A stretch of DNA of 64,000 nt, taken from NCBI GenBank assembly GCA_910585215.1, contig CAJUDQ010000007.1, forward strand, positions 5,640 to 69,639, read 5' to 3'. This DNA is from an uncultured Lachnospiraceae bacterium (GTDB taxonomy: Bacteria; Bacillota; Clostridia; Lachnospirales; Lachnospiraceae). Made by a program: the position numbers and the translations under genes. How positions within the stretch are numbered: position 1 is the first letter of the stretch; every line of letters begins with the position of its first letter. Under the pieces are notes generated by a model, which saw only the letters and a list, made by a program, of their open reading frames with translations, was not told the origin of the DNA and ran no database searches. This document shows, piece after piece, positions 43,278 through 52,411 of the stretch.

Positions 43278-43838
43278 ATGTATATTATTGTAGGTCTTGG
43301 AAATCCTACTCCTCAATATGAAAAAACCAGACATAACGCAGGCTTTGATGCTTTAGACGTAATTGCCAGAAAAAATGATATTCAGATAAATACAGTCAAA
43401 TTTCAAGCTCTTTTTGGCTCAGGTATCATTCAAGGTCAGAAGGTTCTGCTGGTCAAACCACTTACCTATATGAATTTGAGTGGAGAAGCCATACAGCAAT
43501 TTGTCAGATTTTATAAAATCAATCCGGAAGAAGAACTTCTTGTCATTTATGATGATATCAGTCTTGACCCTGGCAAACTGCGTCTGCGCAAAAAGGGCAG
43601 TGCCGGCGGACATAACGGTATAAAAAGTATTATTGCCTGTCTGGGTACTGAAACATTTAAACGCATTAAAATAGGTGTTGGACAAAAACCAGCAAATTGG
43701 GATTTAATTGATTTTGTCCTTGGCCATTTTTCAAAAGAAGACCGTATTCTTGTTGAAGATGCCTTTGAGCGTACAGAAGCGGCAACAAAACTGGTAATAT
43801 CAGACCAGTTTGACAAAGCCATGAACCAGTATAATTAA
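43278..43838 (+). CDS. pth: Peptidyl-tRNA hydrolase
   Basis: 186 residues. VGLGNPTPQYEKTRHNAGF holds the catalytic His (H19 or so). KPLTYMNLSGEA, YDDISLDPGKLRLRKKGSAGGHNG and GVGQKP are family signatures. It recycles tRNA from stalled peptidyl-tRNA. A GGAGG site is present. 15 bp after pgsA and 23 bp before mfd. Confidence 0.97.
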   Translation: MYIIVGLGNPTPQYEKTRHNAGFDALDVIARKNDIQINTVKFQALFGSGIIQGQKVLLVKPLTYMNLSGEAIQQFVRFYKINPEEELLVIYDDISLDPGKLRLRKKGSAGGHNGIKSIIACLGTETFKRIKIGVGQKPANWDLIDFVLGHFSKEDRILVEDAFERTEAATKLVISDQFDKAMNQYN

Positions 43839-43861
43839 ATTTATCTAAAATGGGAGGTACT

Positions 43862-46800
43862 ATGAATCCTTACTTTACTGACCCTCTTTCAGGTTTGAAT
43901 GATTTTCATTTATTACAGCAGCAGCTTGCTGAAAATTCGGGCAAAAGTGCCTTTCAGATAACGGGAGCTGCTGATTCTGGTGAAACCCATCTTGCAGCTT
44001 CTCTTGGAAGTAATATAAAATACAAAATTGTTATTACTTTTCATGATATCCGTGCAAGAGAAATATATGACGATATGAAATCCTTTGATGCAAATACATT
44101 TTATTATCCAGCAAAGGATTTTATTTTCTTTTCTGCCGATGCCTATGGAAACCTGATTATCAGCCAGCGTCTGGAAGCTATTTCACAGCTTGTAAATGGA
44201 GAGCCATTTACTCTTATTACTACAATTGACGGACTTATGGATAAACTGGTTCCGATAGAATATATAAAAAAAAGTATTTTAAAAATAGAATATGACGAGC
44301 AGATTGATATAAATGAACTCAAAAACTCTCTCGTCTATTCTGGTTTTGAGCGAACGGAACAGGTAGAGGCTCCCGGACAGTTTGCTGTCCGTGGCGGAAT
44401 TATTGATATTTTTCCACTTACAAGCGACCAGCCATACAGAATTGAGCTGTGGGATGATATGATTGATTCTATTCGTTCCTTTGACCCTCTCAGCCAGAGA
44501 ACAATCGAAAATGTAAATGAGATAACTGTTTATCCAGCTTCAGAGTATATTTTATCTTCTCAGCAGATAGAGAATGGAATCAAAAAAATAAAACAGGAAC
44601 TTGACATACGTGTAAAAGTATTGAAAGCTGCCTTTAAAACCGAGGAAGCGCACAGGCTTTCTTCTTCTGTAAATGAATTTATACAACGTCTGTCTATTTC
44701 CAGAACAGGCGTATTTCTTGACAGCTTTATGCCTTATTTTTATCAGGAAACCTCCTCTCTTTTAGACTATTTTCCTGCTGACGACACTGTGTTATTTATT
44801 GATGAACCTTCCAGAATTTTGGAACGCGCTGATACTGTGGAACAGGAATTTCGCGAAAGTATGGCAAATCGTATGGAAGGCGGATATGTTATGGCAGGAC
44901 AGACAGAAGTATTCTTGTCTACTGCTCTGATACTCTCCAAGCTTTGTTCCTTTCGGACAGTTCTTTTTACTACTTTAGACCAGAAAATCAAAAACTTTGC
45001 AGTCAAAGAAAAATACTCTGTTTCCATAAGAAATATCAATCCCTACAACAATAACTTTGAACTTCTTGTAAAAGATTTAAGCTACTATAAAAAAGAAGGC
45101 TGGAGAACACTGATTATGTGCGGCTCCCGTTCCAAAGCAGCACGCCTTGCAGATACACTTCTTCAAGATTTTCATCTGAATGCCTTTACTACGGAAAATC
45201 CCGACTGTCTTATTCAACCAGGACAAATTCTTCTTACCTCTGGCAATATTCACAGAGGGTTTGAATATCCCATGATTAAATTTTCCGTTATTTCGGAATC
45301 TGATGTATTTGGAAATAAAAAAAAGAAAAAAAGAAATCGAAAAAAATACAGCGGTGAAAAAATCAGCGGCTTTTCAGAATTAAAAATCGGCGATTATGTT
45401 ATTCATGAAAATCATGGTCTTGGAATTTACAAAGGACTCGAAAAAATTGTTGTGGATAAAACCACGCGCGATTATATAAAGATTGAATACGGAGACGGCG
45501 GAAACCTTTATGTTCCTGCAACTCAGCTTGACTTGATTCAAAAACATTCCGGAAACAGTCTGGAAACGGATGCACCAAAATTAAAACTTAACAAACTGGG
45601 AACTGCTGACTGGACAAAAACAAAATCAAGAGTAAAAAAAGCTGTTCGGGATATTGCCGCAGACCTTGTAAGGCTATATGCCGAACGTCAGTCAAAATCC
45701 GGCTTTCAGTTCAGTCCTGATACCATATGGCAAACAGAATTTGAAGAATCATTTCCTTACACGGAAACAGATGACCAGCTTGCTGCTATTGAAGATACAA
45801 AAAAAGATATGGAATCCAAAAAGATTATGGACCGGCTGATTTGTGGAGATGTAGGCTATGGCAAAACAGAAATTGCCATCCGTGCCGCATTTAAAGCGAT
45901 TCAAGATGGAAAACAGGCTGTATTTCTGGTGCCTACCACGATTCTTGCACAGCAGCATTATCACACCTTTACTCAGAGAATGAAGGATTTTCCAATTACT
46001 GTGGAACTAATGAGCCGTTTTCGTACTCCTGCGCAGCAGAAAAAAACGATTGAGGGCCTGAAAGGCGGATATGTCGATATTGTAATTGGTACACACCGGC
46101 TTTTATCAAAGGACATTTCCTTTAAGGACCTTGGACTTCTTATTATTGACGAAGAACAGCGTTTTGGGGTTTCGCACAAAGAAAAAATCAAGCAAATGAA
46201 ATCAAATATCGACGTGCTGTCCCTGTCAGCTACTCCAATTCCCCGCACTCTTCATATGAGTCTGATTGGAATTCGAGATATGAGTGTACTTGAAGAACCT
46301 CCAATTGACCGGCTTCCGATTCAGACGTATGTTATGGAATATAATGAAGAAATGATTCGTGAAGCAATTCACCGTGAGCTTTCCAGAGGCGGACAGGTAT
46401 ACTATGTGTTTAATCGAATCAATAATATCGAAGAAATCACAGGAAAAATTCAACAGCTTGTACCAGAAGCAAATGTAGGATATGCGCATGGACAGATGAG
46501 TGAACGCAAACTGGAACAGATTATGTATGAGTTTATCAACGGTGAACTTGATGTGCTGGTATCCACTACAATTATAGAAACAGGACTCGATATTTCCAAT
46601 GTAAATACTATGATTATTCACGATGCAGACAAATTTGGTCTTTCTCAGCTCTATCAGCTTCGAGGACGCGTGGGGCGTTCAAACAGAACCTCTTATGCTT
46701 TTCTTATGTATAAAAGAGATAAAATGTTAAAAGAAATCGCTGAAAAACGCCTTGCTGCCATTAAGGAATTTACAGACCTCGGTTCGGGGTTTAAAATTGC

Positions 46801-47398
46801 CATGCGCGACCTTGAAATCCGTGGCGCGGGAAATATTCTCGGTGCAGAGCAGCATGGTCATATGGAAGCAGTAGGTTATGACCTGTACTGCAAAATGTTA
46901 AATGAGGCAGTTCTTTTATTAAAGGGCGAAAAGACAGAAGATGATTCTTATGAAACAACAATTGATGTAAAAATAGATGCTTTTATTCCTCCAAAATATA
47001 TTACAAATGAAATACAGAAACTGAATATTTATAAAAAAATTGCCTCTATTGAAAATGCAGAGGAATATCAGGATATGCAGGATGAATTAACTGACCGCTT
47101 TGGCGATATTCCCGCACCTGTTGAAAATCTTCTCAAAGTAGCACTGTTAAAATCCTTTGCACACGCCGCAGGAATTACAGAAATTACCGGAGATAAAAAT
47201 TCATTAAAATTTATGATGCATCCAAAAGCGCGCATTGATGTAAATAAAATCCCTGAAATTATTCAAAAATATCGTGGAAATTTAAAATTTGCGGCAGAAG
47301 ACATTCCTTATTTTACCTATGTGCCAAAACGTGCATTAAAAAATACAGGTGAAATTTTAAGTACTTTAAAAGAAATTGTAGAAGCACTTTGTTCCTAA
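43862..47398 (+). CDS. mfd: Transcription-repair coupling factor
   Basis: 1178 residues. Order: UvrB-homology region (about 1-330), RNA polymerase interaction domain (about 500-570; FSELKIGDYVIHENHGLGIYKG), DNA translocase with P-loop GDVGYGKTEIA (about 665) and DEEQRFG, then the TRG motif region (TTIIETGLDISNVNT, QLRGRVGRS) and the C-terminal TRCF domain. It removes stalled polymerase and recruits UvrA. The ATG at 43862 follows GGGAGG; the ATG at 43850 overlaps that site. Confidence 0.97.
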   Translation: MNPYFTDPLSGLNDFHLLQQQLAENSGKSAFQITGAADSGETHLAASLGSNIKYKIVITFHDIRAREIYDDMKSFDANTFYYPAKDFIFFSADAYGNLIISQRLEAISQLVNGEPFTLITTIDGLMDKLVPIEYIKKSILKIEYDEQIDINELKNSLVYSGFERTEQVEAPGQFAVRGGIIDIFPLTSDQPYRIELWDDMIDSIRSFDPLSQRTIENVNEITVYPASEYILSSQQIENGIKKIKQELDIRVKVLKAAFKTEEAHRLSSSVNEFIQRLSISRTGVFLDSFMPYFYQETSSLLDYFPADDTVLFIDEPSRILERADTVEQEFRESMANRMEGGYVMAGQTEVFLSTALILSKLCSFRTVLFTTLDQKIKNFAVKEKYSVSIRNINPYNNNFELLVKDLSYYKKEGWRTLIMCGSRSKAARLADTLLQDFHLNAFTTENPDCLIQPGQILLTSGNIHRGFEYPMIKFSVISESDVFGNKKKKKRNRKKYSGEKISGFSELKIGDYVIHENHGLGIYKGLEKIVVDKTTRDYIKIEYGDGGNLYVPATQLDLIQKHSGNSLETDAPKLKLNKLGTADWTKTKSRVKKAVRDIAADLVRLYAERQSKSGFQFSPDTIWQTEFEESFPYTETDDQLAAIEDTKKDMESKKIMDRLICGDVGYGKTEIAIRAAFKAIQDGKQAVFLVPTTILAQQHYHTFTQRMKDFPITVELMSRFRTPAQQKKTIEGLKGGYVDIVIGTHRLLSKDISFKDLGLLIIDEEQRFGVSHKEKIKQMKSNIDVLSLSATPIPRTLHMSLIGIRDMSVLEEPPIDRLPIQTYVMEYNEEMIREAIHRELSRGGQVYYVFNRINNIEEITGKIQQLVPEANVGYAHGQMSERKLEQIMYEFINGELDVLVSTTIIETGLDISNVNTMIIHDADKFGLSQLYQLRGRVGRSNRTSYAFLMYKRDKMLKEIAEKRLAAIKEFTDLGSGFKIAMRDLEIRGAGNILGAEQHGHMEAVGYDLYCKMLNEAVLLLKGEKTEDDSYETTIDVKIDAFIPPKYITNEIQKLNIYKKIASIENAEEYQDMQDELTDRFGDIPAPVENLLKVALLKSFAHAAGITEITGDKNSLKFMMHPKARIDVNKIPEIIQKYRGNLKFAAEDIPYFTYVPKRALKNTGEILSTLKEIVEALCS

Positions 47399-47449
47399 AT
47401 TATAAATGCTTGCACAATACTTGACCGCCCTGTAAGAACTGTATCAATC

Positions 47450-47477
47450 GAGTAGGGAAGTTTTATCTTCCCTACTC
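47450..47477 (+). terminator. Hairpin after mfd
   Basis: Perfect 11-bp stem GAGTAGGGAAG/CTTCCCTACTC with a TTTTAT loop, 52 bp after mfd. No T run follows; perhaps an RNA-stabilising hairpin. Confidence 0.45.
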
Positions 47478-47543
47478 GCCGCGCGACCCGTGCGCCGCAT
47501 TAGCGGCATATTTCATCTGCACAGGTCTGCGCATAAAAAATTT

Positions 47544-47570
47544 GCCCCCGATTAAAAATCGGGGGCTTTT
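47544..47570. terminator. Bidirectional terminator between mfd and spoVG
   Basis: Perfect 10-bp GC-rich stem GCCCCCGATT/AATCGGGGGC with AAA loop; TTTT follows on the plus strand and AAATTTTTT on the minus. Confidence 0.9.
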
Positions 47571-47590
47571 AAAAAGAAAGGAGTAAGAAA

Positions 47591-47857
47591 CTAATCTTCT
47601 TCTGATAACGCTATTTCATATTTTTCCAGAATTTCCTTCTGTATTCTGTCACGGGTTTCTGAATTAATCGGATGGGCTATGTCTCTGTATTCTCCATCGG
47701 AGGCTTTTTTGCTTGGCATAGCAATAAACAATCCCTTGTCACCCTCTATTACCTTGATATCATGCACTACAAACTCATTATCAATGGTAATAGATACTAC
47801 CGCTTTCATCTTTCCTTCTTTATTTACCTTTTTTACTCTTACGTCTGTAATCTGCAT
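47591..47857 (-). CDS. spoVG: SpoVG, RNA-binding regulator
   Basis: 88 residues. MQITDVRVKKVNKEGKMKAV, then DNEFVVHDIKVIEG, GLFIAMPSKKASDGEYRDIAHPIN, is the complete SpoVG core; length is normal. In Bacilli it affects septation, virulence and mRNA control. The ATG at 47857 is favoured since the AAGGAAG lies at proper spacing; an ATG two codons earlier is too close. Downstream of glgD on the same strand. Confidence 0.95.
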   Translation of the reverse strand: MQITDVRVKKVNKEGKMKAVVSITIDNEFVVHDIKVIEGDKGLFIAMPSKKASDGEYRDIAHPINSETRDRIQKEILEKYEIALSEED

Positions 47858-47922
47858 AATCATCTTCCTTTCAACTCATATTATTTTCTGAAAGATACTT
47901 GTGCACAGGTTACGATTTAGAT

Positions 47923-49050
47923 TTACATCATAGTATATCTATCATTCTTATCCAGAACAATTTTTGGAGTCTGACCAGGTTCTGTAATATATTCTGTATT
48001 TGCTCTGACGGAACCTCTGCTTTCAACAATACAATTCTCAATCACAGTATTATCGCCTATATAAGCATTGTTTAAAATAACTGAATTTTTAATTACGCAA
48101 TTATTTCCTATATAAACCTTTTTAAATAATACAGAATTTTCGACCTGTCCATTGATAATACAGCCGCTTGAAATCAAGCTGTTCTTAATTTGTGCTCCCG
48201 GATTGTATTTTGCCGGCGGAAGGTCTTCTACCTTCGAATAAACATCCGGATACTGCTTAAAGAAGTAATCTCTTATGTTTGGCTTTAAGAAATCCATATT
48301 GGTCTTATAATATGAATCTACACAGGCAATATTGCTCCAGTAGGTATCCAGCTTATAGCCATAAATTTTCTTAATATTTTTATATCTGAGAAGAATATCA
48401 TTTACAAAATCATATCTCTCTTCTTCTACACATTTCTCAATCAGCTCAATCAACTGCCTTCTTCTGATAATATAAATACCTGTTGAAACTGTTGTTGACT
48501 GTGTTGCCATCGGCTTCTCTTCAAAGTTTACAATTCTGCTGTCTTCGTTCATGGAAACCACACCGAATCTGGATACATCTGTTCCAACCGGCATATCCTT
48601 ACAAACAATTGTAATGTCTGCACGCTTTGCAATATGATATTCAAGAACCTTGTTATAATCCAGCTTATAAACTCCATCACCCGGTGCAATTACTACATAT
48701 GGCTCATGGCTGTTTTTCAGGAAGCTGATGTTCTGCCAGATACTGTCTGCTGTACCTCTGTACCATGACCCGTTCTCTGCGGTAATAGATGGTGTAAATA
48801 CATACAATCCACCATTTTTTCTACCAAAATCCCACCATTTTGATGAGCTCAAATGTTCATTTAATGATTTTGCATTATACTGTGTCAAAACTGCAACCTT
48901 CTGTATATGCGAATTTGACATATTACTGAGTGCAAAATCTGTCGCTCTGTAGCTTCCTGCAATAGGCATGGCGGCAATTGCCCTTTTGTAAGAAAGCTCT
49001 TTCATTTTTTTATTGTTACCACCTGCAAGAATAATACCTATCGCTCTCAT
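47923..49050 (-). CDS. glgD: Glucose-1-phosphate adenylyltransferase, GlgD subunit
   Basis: 375 residues. Diverged partner of GlgC: IILAGGNNKKMKELSYKRAIAAM lacks the usual GxGxRL signature of the active subunit. C-terminal left-handed beta-helix (NSLISSGCIINGQVENSVLF). In Firmicutes GlgD is a weakly active, regulatory partner. Overlaps glgC by one base (TAATG-type junction). Confidence 0.93.
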   Translation of the reverse strand: MRAIGIILAGGNNKKMKELSYKRAIAAMPIAGSYRATDFALSNMSNSHIQKVAVLTQYNAKSLNEHLSSSKWWDFGRKNGGLYVFTPSITAENGSWYRGTADSIWQNISFLKNSHEPYVVIAPGDGVYKLDYNKVLEYHIAKRADITIVCKDMPVGTDVSRFGVVSMNEDSRIVNFEEKPMATQSTTVSTGIYIIRRRQLIELIEKCVEEERYDFVNDILLRYKNIKKIYGYKLDTYWSNIACVDSYYKTNMDFLKPNIRDYFFKQYPDVYSKVEDLPPAKYNPGAQIKNSLISSGCIINGQVENSVLFKKVYIGNNCVIKNSVILNNAYIGDNTVIENCIVESRGSVRANTEYITEPGQTPKIVLDKNDRYTMM

Positions 49051-50321
49051 TACATTTCACCTGCCTTAATAATATATTCGCCACTTTCAAGTATTCCGTT
49101 ATGATAATCGGAAGCTTCTGTCTGTCCCATAACTGCTGTATTTTTACCAATCTTTACATTCTTTGGTATATATGTCTTTTCTCCAATTGTGGCAAGTCCG
49201 AAAGCATATATTTTTTTATCCAGCTTCGACGGCGCCTCTTCGCCTATACCGATTTCTGTATTGTCATCTATTACTACTTCCTCTGCAATAATAGATTTAT
49301 AAATCTTTACATTTTTACCTATCTTCGTATCTTTCATAATAATGGAATCTCTGACAACGGCACCTTCTTCAACTGTAACCCCCGCACCGATTACCGAATT
49401 ATATACCTCTCCCTGAATATCACAGCCCTCGCTTATCAAACTTCTCTCTATCTTTGCATTGTCTGCAATATACTGTGGTGGAAGAATATCACTCTTTGTA
49501 TAAATTCTCCAGAATTCCTCATAAAGATTGAATACAGGAATAATATCAATTAACTCCATATTTGCTTCCCAGTATGAACCAAGTGTACCTACATCCTTCC
49601 AGTAACTGTTGTATTCATAAGCAAATATTCTCTTTCCGTTCTCAAAGCAATATGGAATAATATGCTTGCCAAAATCACAATTACTCTGATTCTTTAAAGT
49701 AATTAATGCATTTTTGAGTACCTCCCAGTTAAATATGTAGATACCCATAGATGCAAGGTTACTCTTTGGCTCGTCCGGCTTCTCCTGAAAATCTGTAATA
49801 CGATTATCCTCATCTGTTACCACGATACCGAATCTCTTTGCTTCCTCCATTGGAACAGGCATGGCAGCAATCGTAACGTCCGCCTTGTTTGACTTGTGAT
49901 AATCAAGCATAATCTCATAATCCATCTTATAGATATGGTCTCCTGATAAAATCAATACATAGTCAGGATTATACTGTTCCATATAAGCCATATTCTGATA
50001 AATGGCATTTGCTGTACCTGTGTACCACTCACTGTTTCCACTCTTCTCGTATGGCGGCAATACAGAAACGCCGCCGATATTACGGTCTAAATCCCATGGA
50101 ATACCAATTCCTATATGTGAGTTCAATCTTAATGGCTGATACTGAGTAAGGACACCGACTGTATCAACGCCAGAATTTATACAATTACTAAGCGGAAAAT
50201 CAATAATTCTGTATTTTCCACCGAATGCAACTGCAGGTTTTGCCATCTTGGATGTAAGAATACCCAACCTGCTTCCTTGTCCACCTGCCAATAACATGGC
50301 AATCATTTCTTTTTTTATCAC
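49050..50321 (-). CDS. glgC: Glucose-1-phosphate adenylyltransferase, catalytic subunit
   Basis: 423 residues. AMLLAGGQGSRLGILTSKMAKPAVAFGGKYRIIDFPL is the nucleotidyltransferase start; WYTGTANAIYQN and SGDHIYKMDY complete the active site. Beta-helix C-terminus. It makes ADP-glucose for glycogen. GTG start at 50321 with GAGGTGATA upstream. Other glycogen genes are not in the window. Confidence 0.96.
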   Translation of the reverse strand: MIKKEMIAMLLAGGQGSRLGILTSKMAKPAVAFGGKYRIIDFPLSNCINSGVDTVGVLTQYQPLRLNSHIGIGIPWDLDRNIGGVSVLPPYEKSGNSEWYTGTANAIYQNMAYMEQYNPDYVLILSGDHIYKMDYEIMLDYHKSNKADVTIAAMPVPMEEAKRFGIVVTDEDNRITDFQEKPDEPKSNLASMGIYIFNWEVLKNALITLKNQSNCDFGKHIIPYCFENGKRIFAYEYNSYWKDVGTLGSYWEANMELIDIIPVFNLYEEFWRIYTKSDILPPQYIADNAKIERSLISEGCDIQGEVYNSVIGAGVTVEEGAVVRDSIIMKDTKIGKNVKIYKSIIAEEVVIDDNTEIGIGEEAPSKLDKKIYAFGLATIGEKTYIPKNVKIGKNTAVMGQTEASDYHNGILESGEYIIKAGEM

Positions 50322-50627
50322 GCTATCACCTCGCTGTAATATTTACCAGCAGTTTCTGCTGGCATTTCATAATTCAAGCACTATATTATAAAAAATTATT
50401 TTTATAAACTGCTTACTCCTATTTCTTTTTTGCAGTTTTCTTAAAAACTGCTTTTGCATCCACCCTTTCGGCGGCTGCGATTTGCGCCTTACTCTCTATG
50501 GGAACTATTATACCATAAATTCCTAAAATTAAAAGGACTTTTTTATAAAATTGTACAATTTTTTCTATTGTTTTTTAATTTATTGGTCAATTTGTCTAAT
50601 TACACATAATTTCTTGCCAATTTTGAA
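50322..50627 (-). promoter_or_regulatory. Structured glgC leader region (three hairpins)
   Basis: Minus strand, from distal to proximal: GCAGCCGCC-GAAA-GGGTGGATGC (50456-50478, GNRA loop), GCAGTTTT-TAAG-AAAACTGC (50432-50451) and CCAGCAG-AAA-CTGCTGG (50346-50362), the last just before the ribosome site. It does not match a riboswitch I can name. The remainder is AT-rich. Confidence 0.45.
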
Positions 50628-50655
50628 TTGCTTTTTAAGTGATTCGTAGTATAAT
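50628..50655 (+). promoter_or_regulatory. murC promoter
   Basis: TTGCTT, 16-bp spacer, TATAAT (50650-50655). A leader hairpin TGTAA(C)CAG...CTGTTACA follows at 50671-50697. Confidence 0.6.
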
Positions 50656-50735
50656 AAAGTAGCCTTGGAATGTAACCAGTCAAAGGCCTGTTACATAGCA
50701 TACTTTATATATGATAATGGAGGAGACGTTTTATA

Positions 50736-52118
50736 ATGCAAACTATCAGTTTAGAAAAATTAAAAAAGGTTCATTTTATCGGTATTGGTGGAATCAGCAT
50801 GAGTGCACTGGCCGAAATCCTGATTACAAAAGGGATTTTTGTGAGTGGTTCCGATGCAAAAGAGAGTGAGCTTACTGTCAGGCTTGTTTCTTTAGGAGCT
50901 AAAATAATATATGGCCAATCTGCCAAAAATATTACATCTGATATTGACTTAATTGTATATACTGCTGCTATCCATTCAGATAATCCGGAACTTCTTGCAG
51001 CACAGTCTCTGAATATTCCAACAATGGTGCGTGCAGATTTTCTTGGACTTATTATGAAGGAATATAAAAACGCAATTAATATAGCTGGAACTCATGGAAA
51101 AACTACTACTACCTCTATGGTCTCCCATATTTTAATGGAAGGAAATTGTGACCCTACCATTCTTGTAGGTGGAATTATCCCTTCTATCGGTGGAAATCTT
51201 CGCATTGGACATTCCGAAAATTTTGTCAATGAAAGCTGTGAATATACAAACAGTTTTCTTTCCTTTTTTCCTACTACAGCTGTAATTTTAAATGTGGAGG
51301 AAGACCATCTTGATTTTTTTAAGGATATTGATGATATTCGAAACAGTTTTAAAAAATTTGCCATGCTTGTACCGGACCATGGATATGTCATTATAAACAG
51401 TGATATAGATAAACCGGAATATTTTACCTCTGATTTAAGCTGCCATGTAATTACTTTTGGAACTGACCCAGAAAAAAGCGACTACAGTGCCGACCAGATA
51501 GAATATAATGAAAAAGGATGCTGCCATTATACCTTATTAAAACATGGAAAGAAAATAACAAAAATTCAACTTTCTGTTCCGGGTCTTCATAATGTTTACA
51601 ACTCCCTTGCCGCTGCCGCGGTAGGTTTTTCTATGGATTTGTCCATTGATGTTATAAAAAAAGGACTTTTCTCATATACTGGTACAAACCGGAGATTTCA
51701 ATATAAGGGGGAGATAAACGGAATTACCATTATTGACGATTATGCACATCATCCAGATGAAATTGCAGCTACGCTTAAAACGGCACAAAATTATCCACAT
51801 AAAGAATTGTGGGTAATACTGCAACCACATACCTATTCCAGATTAAAGGCATTGTTTGACCGTTTTGTCGACGCACTTTCTTGTGTACCACATCTGATTC
51901 TTGCTGATATTTATGCGGCCAGAGAAACAGATACACTTGGTATGAGTTCTCAGCTTCTTGCAGAAGAATTAAAAAAACGTGGAACAGATGTGCATTATTT
52001 TCCAGATTTTAAATCCATAGAAGAGTTTGTACAAAATAACTGTACACATGGCGATTTGTTGATAACTATGGGTGCTGGAAACGTTGTAAATATCGGTGAA
52101 GACCTGCTTGCAGAATAA
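50736..52118 (+). CDS. murC: UDP-N-acetylmuramate-L-alanine ligase
   Basis: 460 residues. HFIGIGGISMSALAEIL (UDP binding), P-loop AGTHGKTTTTSM (about 111), NVEEDHLDFF, YTGTNRRFQ and DDYAHHPDEI are standard MurC landmarks. It adds L-Ala to UDP-MurNAc in the cytosol. A GGAGG site is present. Confidence 0.97.
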   Translation: MQTISLEKLKKVHFIGIGGISMSALAEILITKGIFVSGSDAKESELTVRLVSLGAKIIYGQSAKNITSDIDLIVYTAAIHSDNPELLAAQSLNIPTMVRADFLGLIMKEYKNAINIAGTHGKTTTTSMVSHILMEGNCDPTILVGGIIPSIGGNLRIGHSENFVNESCEYTNSFLSFFPTTAVILNVEEDHLDFFKDIDDIRNSFKKFAMLVPDHGYVIINSDIDKPEYFTSDLSCHVITFGTDPEKSDYSADQIEYNEKGCCHYTLLKHGKKITKIQLSVPGLHNVYNSLAAAAVGFSMDLSIDVIKKGLFSYTGTNRRFQYKGEINGITIIDDYAHHPDEIAATLKTAQNYPHKELWVILQPHTYSRLKALFDRFVDALSCVPHLILADIYAARETDTLGMSSQLLAEELKKRGTDVHYFPDFKSIEEFVQNNCTHGDLLITMGAGNVVNIGEDLLAE

Positions 52119-52119
52119 G

Positions 52120-52268
52120 TTATCCACATATCCACATTTTTTTCCACCATTTTTTTCGGAAAAGATATGTGGATATGTTTTTTAGTTTTTCACATATCCT
52201 GCCACCTGAAAATGCCTGATTTTACGCTGTTTTTTGACTTATCCACAAAGTTATCCACTTTATCCACA
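52120..52268 (+). promoter_or_regulatory. DnaA-box cluster
   Basis: Exact TTATCCACA boxes at 52120-52128, 52239-52247 and 52260-52268. One-mismatch boxes at 52128-52136 (ATATCCACA), 52168-52176 (minus strand) and 52251-52259 (TTATCCACT). The last three form a head-to-tail run with 12- and 9-bp steps. It sits in the 290 bp between murC and the DnaD-like gene. Confidence 0.85.
52122..52186 (+). terminator. murC terminator built from DnaA-box sequence
   Basis: ACATATCCACAT pairs with ATGTGGATATGT across a T-rich loop and is followed by TTTTTTAG. The stem arms are themselves DnaA-like boxes. Confidence 0.6.
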
Positions 52269-52411
52269 TTCAAATACAAAATTTCGACGTGGAAAATCTT
52301 ATCTTCTGTCAAATTTACCATTTTCAGAAATGAAAATCTATGGTACTATGTCTGTAGAAACTGAGAGAAAAACAGAAAAGATATATTAATATAGGAAGAA
52401 ATGGAGTTAAT

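Noticed and set aside
50456..50478. c-di-GMP (GEMM) riboswitch before glgC
   Set aside because: The GAAA-capped hairpin and GCAAA stretches recall it, but the conserved second half and receptor are missing.
52120..52268. Chromosomal origin (oriC)
   Set aside because: DnaA boxes are present, but dnaA, dnaN or rpmH are not adjacent and no clear unwinding element was identified; regulation or titration is more likely.
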